The position numbers and the translations under genes were made by a program. Source: an uncultured Aquimarina sp. (GTDB taxonomy: Bacteria; Bacteroidota; Bacteroidia; Flavobacteriales; Flavobacteriaceae). Taken from it: a stretch of 64,000 nucleotides of DNA. A model generated the notes under the pieces. It searched no databases, was not told the DNA's origin, and was given only the letters and a program-made list of their open reading frames with translations. This document shows, in pieces, positions 52,447 through 61,637 of the stretch; the first letter of the stretch is position 1; the number at the start of each line of letters is the position of its first letter. The stretch lies in contig CANMWA010000001.1 of the NCBI GenBank assembly GCA_947501475.1, forward strand, positions 310,001 to 374,000, in the 5' to 3' direction.

Positions 52447-52722
52447 ATGCAATTAAAAATCTCTTCGCGATTCGCTAATGATTTTAAAATGGTCAAAGAT
52501 GTTTCTCTACACAAAAAGGTTGAAAATGTCTTAGAAACGATAAAAACGACCAAAAACATCGTAAATATACCTCAGTTTAGAAGTATACAGGGTAATAATC
52601 ATGCATATAAGATGGGAATTGGCTTTTATTACATAGTGGGGATACTTACTTCAGAAAATGAAATAACACTTATGCGATTTTTACATAGAGATGATCTTAT
52701 AAAAGTTTTAGACAACTATTAA
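52447..52722 (+). CDS. RelE/ParE-type toxin
   Basis: A 91-residue protein of RelE/ParE length and fold (FANDFKMVKD..., FRSIQGNNHAYKMGIGFYYIVGI, in part, then LMRFLHRDDL). The family's usual Arg/Lys and Tyr/His catalytic positions cannot be assigned without alignment. Likely an mRNA interferase or gyrase inhibitor neutralised by the preceding antitoxin. Confidence 0.8.
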   Translation: MQLKISSRFANDFKMVKDVSLHKKVENVLETIKTTKNIVNIPQFRSIQGNNHAYKMGIGFYYIVGILTSENEITLMRFLHRDDLIKVLDNY

Positions 52723-52778
52723 AAAGTAAAAAGAGATGGTCGTTTAAAACTACGATCTAAAAGTAGTATACATCTTAT

Positions 52779-53912
52779 ATGAAATACGAATTTGACATAT
52801 ACGGTATTTCGGCTATAATAGCATTAGTTCAACTTCCAGTTCTTATTGCTTATCTATTAATTGGTAGAAAGGCCAATACAACGAATTGGCTATTGATACT
52901 GTTTTTTTGTGCATTGGCATTTGACTTGTTTCATCGTATTATTATTGATACAAAACTGATACTAAACATTCCATTTTTTGTGGGTTCGGGCTCTATAGCT
53001 CAATACATATATGGACCTACAATTTATTTAATAATACGCTCGTTAGTAAAACCAAATAAGAAATGGAACCCGGTATATTTTCTTCATTTCGCACCTTTTT
53101 TTATCAACGTATTGATATTTTTAATGGATAAATCTCCAGAAAAAATTGATCAACATTTAAGCATGGTCTCACAGTTTGTTATCGACCAGGAAAATAATCC
53201 AAAATTAAAATATGGATACCCAATTACTCAGTATTCTTATCTAAAAATGTTACTTTTTTTCAGTATACACCCTATAATTTATCTATTAATTTCTGCACGT
53301 ATGTTAACATTGATAAGTTTAGATAAACGAAAAGGAAAAGCTTTTTATGTGCCCTGGTTAAGGACAATGATTTTTGGATTTCTTACCATCATTTTTTTAG
53401 GTGAATTAGCGTATGCTTTGGTGCATTTTTTTGGGAAGTATTATTGGTTTTTAGATAGTTTTATTATATGGCGCCCCCTTTATGTTTTTATTATTCTATT
53501 TGTAGCTTTAGTGTGGCCATTGTCTTATAAAAACCTAAAACATATAGGTAATAGTAAAACGACAAATAACTTTATAGATTCTTTGAAAACATATATGAAT
53601 GAATATAAACCTTATAAAAATCCTGAGTTATCTCGCTATGACTTGGCTGATTCTTTGCAAGTAAGTCCGAGTTATTTAACAAACGTATTAAATAACGAAC
53701 TAGGACTTAACCTAAAGGAATATATCAATAATTATAGAATAGAAGAGGTTAAAAGTCTTATTAAAAAAGGAAAACTAAAAGACTTAACTATAGAGGCAAT
53801 CGGTAATGAAGCAGGATTTTCATCTCGTTCGACTTTTTTTAGAGTTTTTAAAAATACCGAAGGAATTACACCCTTGTCCTATGCAAATAAACTTGAAGAA
53901 AGCCCAAAGTAG
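52779..53912 (+). CDS. Membrane-embedded AraC-type transcriptional regulator
   Basis: A 377-residue protein with about seven hydrophobic helices in the first 260 residues (IIALVQLPVLIAYLLIG, WLLILFFCALAFDLF) and a C-terminal AraC-type HTH (about 275-372; LADSLQVSPSYLTNVLNNELGLNLKEYI, in part, and EAGFSSRSTFFRVFKNTEGITPLSY). Such 7TM-HTH fusions in Bacteroidota probably sense membrane-soluble or extracellular cues. Two secreted TolB-like propeller genes lie downstream and may be targets. Unrelated to the TPR-AraC at 29012 apart from the HTH. Confidence 0.9.
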   Translation: MKYEFDIYGISAIIALVQLPVLIAYLLIGRKANTTNWLLILFFCALAFDLFHRIIIDTKLILNIPFFVGSGSIAQYIYGPTIYLIIRSLVKPNKKWNPVYFLHFAPFFINVLIFLMDKSPEKIDQHLSMVSQFVIDQENNPKLKYGYPITQYSYLKMLLFFSIHPIIYLLISARMLTLISLDKRKGKAFYVPWLRTMIFGFLTIIFLGELAYALVHFFGKYYWFLDSFIIWRPLYVFIILFVALVWPLSYKNLKHIGNSKTTNNFIDSLKTYMNEYKPYKNPELSRYDLADSLQVSPSYLTNVLNNELGLNLKEYINNYRIEEVKSLIKKGKLKDLTIEAIGNEAGFSSRSTFFRVFKNTEGITPLSYANKLEESPK

Positions 53913-54058
53913 TCCCAAAACTTATTTATGAGACTATTTTTCTATTAAACAGTTGCACCAATCACATTTTATTTTAGAAGCTTTGTACATACAAATTCTA
54001 GCAAATGCTTCTAAGATACAACACGAGTATGTTAAGTATCGACACAATACAAATTAGA

Positions 54059-54973
54059 ATGAAAAGATGTATATCTCTTTTATTAGTCTTGGCTTTTTAT
54101 CTACCACTAAACGCTCAATCTAAGATTCTTTACTCCAGAAGCAAAGGAGGACTAAATACTGGGGGCACTTTAGATGTAATGATCTATGATCCAGCTCAAA
54201 AAACGACAAATGTCTTATTAAAAGGGACAGTAAACAGAAGAGGTGAGTATAATGTTGTTACCTCTCCAGATAATACCAAAATAATCTTTAACACATATCA
54301 ATTTAACGGTTGGAAATTGGGAATCGGGGCATTTGACGGAACCAAAATAGACAATATTAAAAAGCTAACAGACAGGAATAATTACGAATATTGTGCAAAG
54401 TTTTCGCCAGATGGAACCAAAATCGCTTATCAAGAATATAATTGGGGGAAAAGAAAGTCAGACATATATATAGCTGATAAAAACGGGAAGAATGCAACCT
54501 ATTTAATAACATCTAATATTAGTGATCAAAATATAGATTGGACCAAAGATGCTCAATCCATAATATTTACTTATCTAAAGGATAATAATCTAAGTATATA
54601 TCTTAAATCGTTAGACGGTAAAATTTTTAAAAAGATTTCTACTCATAATGCAAACGATTTTGCACCTTCTACATCAAAGAAATCTAATAAAATAGCATTC
54701 CTGTCTGATAAAACGGGTAAAATAGACTTGTTTATTATGGATCTAGAGGATAGTAGTTTAAAAAACCTTACACCCCATCTTAAAACAGTAGATACTGACA
54801 CAAGTAGTCTTTGGGCATATAAAACTTGTTGGTCACCCGATGGAAAACAAATTACTTTTACAGCGATGATAAATGGAAATTTAGAAATTTTTATCATAAA
54901 TGCAGATGGTAGTGAATTAAAACAAATAACAACTAATAATGATACAGATATAGCACCATTTTGGACAAATTAA
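54059..54973 (+). CDS. Secreted TolB-like beta-propeller protein, copy 1
   Basis: A 304-residue protein when started at ATG 54059, giving a clean signal peptide (MKRCISLLLVLAFYLPLNAQ); the longer frame from 54005 adds 18 residues that would bury it. The body is a propeller of PD40/TolB-type repeats: SPDNTKIIFNTYQFNGWKLG, SPDGTKIAYQEYN, NKIAFLSDKTGKIDLFIMDL and SPDGKQITFTAMINGNLEIFI. Usually these bind proteins or act with peptidases; no catalytic domain is present. It is paralogous to the next gene. Confidence 0.85.
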   Translation: MKRCISLLLVLAFYLPLNAQSKILYSRSKGGLNTGGTLDVMIYDPAQKTTNVLLKGTVNRRGEYNVVTSPDNTKIIFNTYQFNGWKLGIGAFDGTKIDNIKKLTDRNNYEYCAKFSPDGTKIAYQEYNWGKRKSDIYIADKNGKNATYLITSNISDQNIDWTKDAQSIIFTYLKDNNLSIYLKSLDGKIFKKISTHNANDFAPSTSKKSNKIAFLSDKTGKIDLFIMDLEDSSLKNLTPHLKTVDTDTSSLWAYKTCWSPDGKQITFTAMINGNLEIFIINADGSELKQITTNNDTDIAPFWTN

Positions 54974-55082
54974 ATGCATTTTTTAAGATCTATAATTTGT
55001 AGCAAATAAGAGAAACGATGAGTCTTTTTTTTATTTGGTGTTGCCAACACTATACTATATTGAAAATAAAAAGTTACGCTAT

Positions 55083-56063
55083 ATGAAACACTTTATTTTA
55101 GTTCTATTGTTATTTCTTTTTTCTCTTAATGAAAAAAATAATGACATCTATTCAAAAAATAATGAAAGAGAGATTTTAAAAATTGAATGTGAAGCGGATA
55201 CATCTAAAATTCTATTCTCAAGGAAAAAAGATAATGATACTGGATGGTCAATCTATATGATAGACCCAAAAGGAACTAATGAAGAAGTATTCATCCCTTT
55301 CAAACATGGACAAGGAGAATATAATCCTGCAATATCACCCGATGGAAATAAAATTCTGTTTAATTCCTATCGATTTGGAGGATGGAAATTAGCAACGTAT
55401 TGTATAGATACACAAGAAATTAGTCGAATTTCTCAAGGGGCAAACTACTATACCAATGGCACATTTTCTAGGGATGGAAGAAAGATTGCCTATGAAAAGA
55501 ATATAGGCCGGAGTACACATATTTTTATCTCAAACATAGACAGTACAAATGAATTGAACCTTACCACCTCTGTTAGTAATGATCATAGAACCCCATCTTG
55601 GGGTATCGATGATAAGTCAATACTGTTTTATTATAAGAAGAATAAAGTAAATGACATTTTTAACATCAATATTATATCGAGAGAAGTAACTAATTTAACA
55701 AAGAACAGTTCAGGAAATGATTTTAACCCTTCTGTTTCACCAGATGGAAAACAAATTGCTTTTTTTTCTGACAGGAATGGGTATTTAGATCTATACATAA
55801 TGGATACCACCGGAGAAAATCAAGTTTGTTTAACATCTAATTTGCAAAGTGAAAACAACAAATACAACTACTATAAAGATTTTAATTTGTATTGGATTTT
55901 TAAAGTTTCTTGGTCACCTAATGGTCAATATCTGGTTTTTTCAAACATAGAAAGTAATAACATCGACTTATTTACCATTAAAAAAAATGGTACCGAATTA
56001 ACACAGATAACAAAAACACCAAAATCAGAGTACACACCTGTATGGGGTAAGTTGAAACATTGA
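55083..56063 (+). CDS. Secreted TolB-like beta-propeller protein, copy 2
   Basis: A 326-residue protein with the start set to ATG 55083 so that a hydrophobic signal (MKHFILVLLLFLFSLNEKNN) is N-terminal; the longer frame starts with TTG. The same PD40 repeats are seen (SPDGNKILFNSYRFGGWKLA, SPDGKQIAFFSDRNGYLDLY, SPNGQYLVFSNIESNNIDLF). It is a diverged tandem paralogue of 54059-54973. The signal lacks an obvious cleavage site, so it might remain anchored. Confidence 0.82.
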   Translation: MKHFILVLLLFLFSLNEKNNDIYSKNNEREILKIECEADTSKILFSRKKDNDTGWSIYMIDPKGTNEEVFIPFKHGQGEYNPAISPDGNKILFNSYRFGGWKLATYCIDTQEISRISQGANYYTNGTFSRDGRKIAYEKNIGRSTHIFISNIDSTNELNLTTSVSNDHRTPSWGIDDKSILFYYKKNKVNDIFNINIISREVTNLTKNSSGNDFNPSVSPDGKQIAFFSDRNGYLDLYIMDTTGENQVCLTSNLQSENNKYNYYKDFNLYWIFKVSWSPNGQYLVFSNIESNNIDLFTIKKNGTELTQITKTPKSEYTPVWGKLKH

Positions 56064-56110
56064 AGTTAATATGCGGTTTAATGCCTCAAAAAAACATCCT
56101 GACAATTAGA

Positions 56111-57385
56111 TTACAAATCGCGCACCCATCTAATTCCCCGTTTTGTTAATGGGTAATCATGACGGTTTTTTGGTTTGGTTTTAACCCAAATAGAATCATT
56201 ATTATGCTTTCCGTATAGCATAAACTCTGAATCAGAAAGCTCTAAATATTTCATGAAGTATTTATCTGTAGAATCTTGTACCGAATGGAATTCTAGAGTC
56301 TTTAGGATGGTATCTGCCTTAAAAGAATATCTTTTTAAAGAATTGTCCATACCCCATATGGTCATCTGATCTTTAAAGTAGTGTCCTCGTATAGAGAGTT
56401 TTTTCCATCTGGTTGTATCTGTTAACAGTGGAGGTATGGTATCCCCATTAACAACAAATTTCTCGACTTGATAAAGTTTGCTCAACTCAATATTAGTATC
56501 ATTATGCTGCGTATGTATTCTTTGTTGTATATGTATTATCGTGGTCACTGTAAAATAGATAAGGATAATTGATTTTATAGCATATCTTACAGATTTGTTT
56601 TTATTGTTTGAGAACAACGCAGGATAGATAGAAGGATCAGTTTGCTTGTTTAGCACAAGAAAATTTAGAATTCTTTTCATATCATCTATTAATAATACTA
56701 AAATCATTAAAAATAGATGAATGGCAAACATTTTAACAGATACATCATAACCTATATCGATAAGCACCACATTGGCCATTGCAATAAAACTAATCATAGC
56801 TCCTAAGAAGAGCGTGCGTCTAAAAAGCAGTAATATTCCTCCAACAACTTCAATAAGTCCAGAGCTTATGGTATAAAACTCAGAGTAGCTCATAAATCTC
56901 CATAAAAAACCCATAGGTGAGTGTTCTCCGATTGGGGTTTCTAAAGTGTCAATACTCATAGTGCCAAACTGAAGTAGAAACACTTTGACTAGACCATATA
57001 AAATAAGGGTTAACCCAACATGATAGCGTATAATAACCCTTAAAAGAGAGTCTAACTTATCGTTATAATTTAGTTTATATTTCTTGTCTATTATTATCCA
57101 AATGAGTGTAAAAATAATAGCAATTATGGCACACAATAAAAATCTAGTATAATCATATTTAGAATCAAAGCCCGACATTAGATGATCTCTATTGTAAGAA
57201 ACTCCCATAAATGTTTCTCCAAACCAGGTTGTAATAGTTGGCCAAAAAGAAAAGTCAATTGATCTAAGAGAATAGATATATTCAAAACCGTAAGGAACGA
57301 TGTACAAAAAAAGATAAACAAATGTAAATCGTAAGAATATCTTTTTAGCCAAAGACCATTTGGCGATGTTATCGTATGTTGACAT
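56111..57385 (-). CDS. Multi-pass membrane protein with DoxX-like region
   Basis: A 424-residue protein with about eight hydrophobic segments. The middle (about 120-230) resembles DoxX/DoxD-type four-helix modules (YGLVKVFLLQFG, SGLIEVVGGILLLFRRTLFLGAM). The C-terminal 130 residues after the last helix are soluble, beta-rich and probably periplasmic. Function unknown. It follows the TonB receptor of a FecI-FecR locus on the same strand with 89 bp between, so it may belong to that operon. Confidence 0.7.
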   Translation of the reverse strand: MSTYDNIAKWSLAKKIFLRFTFVYLFLYIVPYGFEYIYSLRSIDFSFWPTITTWFGETFMGVSYNRDHLMSGFDSKYDYTRFLLCAIIAIIFTLIWIIIDKKYKLNYNDKLDSLLRVIIRYHVGLTLILYGLVKVFLLQFGTMSIDTLETPIGEHSPMGFLWRFMSYSEFYTISSGLIEVVGGILLLFRRTLFLGAMISFIAMANVVLIDIGYDVSVKMFAIHLFLMILVLLIDDMKRILNFLVLNKQTDPSIYPALFSNNKNKSVRYAIKSIILIYFTVTTIIHIQQRIHTQHNDTNIELSKLYQVEKFVVNGDTIPPLLTDTTRWKKLSIRGHYFKDQMTIWGMDNSLKRYSFKADTILKTLEFHSVQDSTDKYFMKYLELSDSEFMLYGKHNNDSIWVKTKPKNRHDYPLTKRGIRWVRDL

Positions 57386-57474
57386 TGCTAATTTTTAATA
57401 TGTTAATCTATAATAATTCTAACCTAATAATAGGGGTATATATGTATTAATTTTTCAACATATAAGAATGTTAC

Positions 57475-60039
57475 CTAAAAAAACACCCTAAAAATTAGAT
57501 TAGGAGTTATTCCTAATGATTTTTGCCGTAGAACTTCTAATTCTACATCACCTGTGTTTGGGTTTTCATCGGCTTGATAGCTTATTGAGATGGGAACCTG
57601 CCGATCGTATACATTTAGTATAGAAACACCTAATTGACCTTTCCAGTTTCCAGTTGTATTGAAATTAAATCGATGAATGGCAGAGATGTCTAATCGATGA
57701 TATTGTGGTAAACGCCTTGCATTAGCAACGCCAAATTCTATCTCTTCATTAATTAAATCAGCATCGGTAAAAGGGGCTCCTGATCGCCAAAACCATCCTA
57801 AAGACAACTCCCAATTTTTTATTTCTAGAGTATTAGAAATTCTAAAATTATGGGTAATATCATTGTTTCCAGGAAAAGGAGTTTCCTGTATTTCAGGAAA
57901 AGTATACTCGATATCATTAAAGGTATATCCCACCCAGGTTCTAAAATTATTAAACCTTTTTCTTAAGAGGACATCAACACCAAAAATCGTACTCTCTCCA
58001 GTTGATAAATCGATGTTCAACGTGTTAAATCCATTGGTAACCGATGTTAACCCATCGATGTTCTTGTAATATCCATCAAGCTCAATGTTCCAATCATTTT
58101 TTGAGAACAAAAACCCACCAGAAAACTGAAGACTTTCTAATACTGGGACCTCCTCATTAGCATGAATCCAGATGTTGTTTTCTAGACGTAGTTGCGTGTC
58201 TTCGAACTCTATTAACTGACTGATGGGTTGGTATCGAAGCTCTGCAGTAGCTTTTAGCCTTAACAAATTGGTAAGGGGGTATTCTATATTTACTCTGGGT
58301 TCTATATAAAAATCATCAATAACAGAATAACGAGATGCGCGAACACCCATATTTATGAAACTCTTGTTTTTTGATGAAAATTTATAGTTTGCATACATAG
58401 TATTGGCAATGTTTTTTACCAGATCAGATTCATTTATTGGTGTTTCAAGGTCACTTTCTCTAGTGATGATATAAAACACTTTGTTATTAGAAAATTGATA
58501 CCCTAGCATCAATGAGTTTGTATTAGTGATATCATAAGTTACATTAAAATCAACACCCGTATCTTCTACGCGATTGTTTCTAATAGATTGTTCTTCGATC
58601 ACTTGGTCTTGTCGTTCTGTAAAAAGATAACCCGATTCGTATTTAGAATAATATGCTTTTAAACTATGATGAAAACGATCTAATTTGGTTCCTGTCCATG
58701 AAAAACTAAGTCCTTCGTTTTGAATCTTAAGATCATCTGTAATACGATCTTCATCATCATCTATTTCAAAGGTAAGATCGTTTTTTGTGTAAATACTGCT
58801 CACGAGAATCTTATCATTTTTTGAAGCATCAATAATTAGTTTTGCACTTGCATCATAAAAGAAAAAGTTGTTTTCACCGATATCTTGTTCTAGTTCTTCC
58901 TCTTCCTCCTCTTCCTCTTCTTCAGATGGGATTTGATTTGGGTTGTCTACTATTTTGGTATTTTGAAATACTTTTTCAGAGAGCGCTTTGTATGTTAGGG
59001 ATTCATAAAAATCGGTGTAGGATCTTCTTCCCGAGACAACAAATCCTACCTTTTTTCCGATAGGGGCTTTAAAAAAAATATCGCCATGAGTTCCATTAAC
59101 TCCAGCTCCACCATTAAATTTTTCAGGAACCTCAATATCACTAGTGATATCAATAACCCCAGATACGCGATCACCATATTTTGGATCTGCACCTCCTTTA
59201 AAAACTTTAGCGTCTTTAACGATATTTGGATTAAAGGCCGATAGCATACCAAAAAAATGACCTGTATTGTACATTTTGATATCATCCCAAAGAATAAGAT
59301 TTTGATCTGCAGATCCACCACGAATTTGAATCCCAGTGGCAGTCTCATCTGGGCTATTAATACCCGGTATAAGCTGGATGCTTTGTAAAATATCGGATTC
59401 GATTTGACCAGGAAGAATACCAAGTTCTTCGTTAGAAAAAGCAAATGACCCATCGATATTTTTACCAATTCCGGTAGTGATATATTCTATAATAAGTATT
59501 TCGTCTAGAGCAGTGCTTTGTGTAAAAAGCGGTATTCTTGGGCAACCCGAAACCTTAAAATCACTTACAGACATCACTTTGTCTTTATACCCTACATATT
59601 GAATCAGGATAGATTCGTTTTGATCTAATGTTCCTAATTGAAAAAACCCATCGTCATTGGCAATGGTTCCTGTTTTTGAACTTTCAATACTTATCGATGC
59701 AAAAGAGAGCGGGGCATTGGTAGTCTCATCAAAAAGATACCCACAAACTTCAACCTTGGTATCAGGACTACTTACAATCACTTGCCGGTCTGATATTTTT
59801 TTAAAATCAAGATTGGTTAATGCTTTTAAAGTAGTCAACACTTCATCTAATGGGGTGTTGTTAATTGCCAGAGTAATGATTTTATTCTTTACAGTTGCAT
59901 TACTGAAAGAGAAAATAAGATCATATGATTTTGACAATTCTGTAAGCACTTGTTGTAATGGAGTCTCTTTAAATTCCTTACTGATTTGCGCTTGTGCATA
60001 ACAAGTAAAAAACAGAAACAACAACAATGTATTTTTCAT
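57475..60039 (-). CDS. TonB-dependent receptor with STN signalling domain
   Basis: An 854-residue outer-membrane receptor. Signal peptide (FFTCYAQA), an STN domain (about 19-95, the part that talks to FecR), a carboxypeptidase-regulatory-like domain (about 100-185), a plug (about 200-330; SIQLIPGINSPDETATGIQIRGG, in part) and the barrel ending in FRVFF. The adjacent FecR and FecI-type sigma genes make this a cell-surface-signalling receptor that senses its own substrate. An extracellular loop holds ten consecutive Glu residues (near residue 373-382). The substrate is unknown. Confidence 0.93.
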   Translation of the reverse strand: MKNTLLLFLFFTCYAQAQISKEFKETPLQQVLTELSKSYDLIFSFSNATVKNKIITLAINNTPLDEVLTTLKALTNLDFKKISDRQVIVSSPDTKVEVCGYLFDETTNAPLSFASISIESSKTGTIANDDGFFQLGTLDQNESILIQYVGYKDKVMSVSDFKVSGCPRIPLFTQSTALDEILIIEYITTGIGKNIDGSFAFSNEELGILPGQIESDILQSIQLIPGINSPDETATGIQIRGGSADQNLILWDDIKMYNTGHFFGMLSAFNPNIVKDAKVFKGGADPKYGDRVSGVIDITSDIEVPEKFNGGAGVNGTHGDIFFKAPIGKKVGFVVSGRRSYTDFYESLTYKALSEKVFQNTKIVDNPNQIPSEEEEEEEEEELEQDIGENNFFFYDASAKLIIDASKNDKILVSSIYTKNDLTFEIDDDEDRITDDLKIQNEGLSFSWTGTKLDRFHHSLKAYYSKYESGYLFTERQDQVIEEQSIRNNRVEDTGVDFNVTYDITNTNSLMLGYQFSNNKVFYIITRESDLETPINESDLVKNIANTMYANYKFSSKNKSFINMGVRASRYSVIDDFYIEPRVNIEYPLTNLLRLKATAELRYQPISQLIEFEDTQLRLENNIWIHANEEVPVLESLQFSGGFLFSKNDWNIELDGYYKNIDGLTSVTNGFNTLNIDLSTGESTIFGVDVLLRKRFNNFRTWVGYTFNDIEYTFPEIQETPFPGNNDITHNFRISNTLEIKNWELSLGWFWRSGAPFTDADLINEEIEFGVANARRLPQYHRLDISAIHRFNFNTTGNWKGQLGVSILNVYDRQVPISISYQADENPNTGDVELEVLRQKSLGITPNLIFRVFF
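58894..58923 (-). repeat. Ten-codon poly-Glu tract
   Basis: Ten consecutive GAA/GAG codons in the TonB receptor, in a loop of the barrel. Mixed codons reduce slippage, but the tract may still vary in length. Confidence 0.8.
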
Positions 60040-60091
60040 AAATATTTTTTGATGTTAAAGGATTTAAAAACTGTCGAACTATGATATAAGT

Positions 60092-60994
60092 TTATCTGGG
60101 TGAAAGCTTGACAATTTTACCATTCACAACATATTCGATTTCCATAGGAACTAATACAGACTCTAGAGCAATTTTTAGGTCTTTATAGTTAAACCCACCA
60201 GTAAATAATTGATTTTGATCAATAGCATCACGTGTAAATGTAATATTGTATTGTCTTTCTATTTCATCGAGTACTTTTCCTAAAGATACACTGGTAAATA
60301 AACTCTCACCACGCATCCATAATGGTGTTGGGTCAGTAATTTTTGTTGCGACCAATGCACTACCTTTTAGAGATACTGCATCTCCTTTTTCTAATATTTT
60401 TTTCTGATTTTCTAATGATGAAACTCTTACTTTACCCTCGTAACATTGAACTCCAAATTCATCTTTTCTTCCTTTTACATTAAACTGAGTGCCAAGCACC
60501 TCTATGTTCCCCAATTTGGTAGCAACGATAAAGTTGGTTCCTGAGGTTACTTTAAAAAATGCTTCTCCCTCTAGGGTTACTTTTCTATTAGTTGACCAGA
60601 AAAAACGTTGGTGCGATAGGGTAGAAGCAGCATTAAGATCAACAGAGCTTCCGTCGGGTAAAACAACAGCTAATTGCGCTCCGGGGTTGGCCGAATAAGT
60701 AACCTTATTAAAGAAAAACCCTATGATCAATACAATTGAAGCTGCTACCGAAATTGCATATAAAATTGGCCTTAACCTGATCACTTTTCCTTTTTTGGGT
60801 TGATCAAGGTTTGCTACAGTAGTTTTTAAAGAACCTTGTAGATCAAAAGAAGGAGGGTTAAAAAACTCTAATCCATTTACGATTTTTTTATAATCATCGT
60901 ATTCTGGAAGTTTTTTTAACTCATCCAGCTCTTCTGGGCTGAGATCATCATTCAACCACTTTGCTAAATATGTATTTTCGTTATCATTAAGCAT
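60092..60994 (-). CDS. FecR-family anti-sigma factor
   Basis: A 300-residue protein: a short cytoplasmic N-terminus with the usual LAKWLNDDLSPEELDELKKL, a membrane helix (about 78-96), and a periplasmic FecR domain (QLAVVLPDGSSVDLNAASTLSHQRFF, in part, GEAFFKVT, FNVKGRKDEFGVQCYEGKVRV) with a DUF4974-like end. It relays receptor occupancy to the sigma factor encoded 56 bp upstream. Confidence 0.94.
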   Translation of the reverse strand: MLNDNENTYLAKWLNDDLSPEELDELKKLPEYDDYKKIVNGLEFFNPPSFDLQGSLKTTVANLDQPKKGKVIRLRPILYAISVAASIVLIIGFFFNKVTYSANPGAQLAVVLPDGSSVDLNAASTLSHQRFFWSTNRKVTLEGEAFFKVTSGTNFIVATKLGNIEVLGTQFNVKGRKDEFGVQCYEGKVRVSSLENQKKILEKGDAVSLKGSALVATKITDPTPLWMRGESLFTSVSLGKVLDEIERQYNITFTRDAIDQNQLFTGGFNYKDLKIALESVLVPMEIEYVVNGKIVKLSPR

Positions 60995-61050
60995 AATTTT
61001 ATCTTCATATCATCATAAGAACAGGTAAAAAACAATATACCCTACCTTGA

Positions 61051-61563
61051 TTATATATTTTTCACCAATTTCCTTACATGTTTTAATGCATTATGCATGC
61101 GTTTTTCTACTGCTTTTACCGAAATACCAAGCATTTCTGCAATTTCTGCATATGTTTTTTTATCAATTCTGTTTAGCAAAAAAACTTCTCGTTGCCCTTC
61201 AGGAAGTTCGGCAATAACTCGTTGAAGTTTATCCATAAACTCCTTTTCTTCCATCACAAAATCCGGAGATTCTACATTTTTATGACTACGAGGTATTTTT
61301 GAATATTCTAATCTTACTTTTTTGCGAGCTACTTGATTTAAAAACAAATTATTGGCTACAGTACATAAAAACCCTTTTGCTTTTTCAAAAAGTACTTTTT
61401 TGCAATGATCCCATAGTTTTATAAATGCCTCTTGCATTACATCCTCTGCTTGTTGCTTATCCCCACATTTATAATAGATAAGATTTCTTACAGCCTCTGC
61501 ATGTGTTTCGAATAGCTCGGTAAAAACGGGTTGTTCACAAACAGATTTTGAGGATTGCGGCAT
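61051..61563 (-). CDS. ECF sigma factor, FecI-like
   Basis: A 170-residue sigma-70-type factor with region 2 (about 15-80; AEDVMQEAFIKLWDH) and region 4 (about 110-165; LPEGQREVFLLNRIDKKTYAEIAEMLGISVKAVEKRM, in part). It is first in the sigma-FecR-receptor order typical of Bacteroidota. It should direct transcription of the receptor gene when FecR is triggered. Confidence 0.94.
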   Translation of the reverse strand: MPQSSKSVCEQPVFTELFETHAEAVRNLIYYKCGDKQQAEDVMQEAFIKLWDHCKKVLFEKAKGFLCTVANNLFLNQVARKKVRLEYSKIPRSHKNVESPDFVMEEKEFMDKLQRVIAELPEGQREVFLLNRIDKKTYAEIAEMLGISVKAVEKRMHNALKHVRKLVKNI

Positions 61564-61637
61564 ATAAGAATAAATTTTTTTGATTTCTGGTAGGGTGAAT
61601 TAAATCTCACCTGTTATTAACCCAAAAATAACAGATT

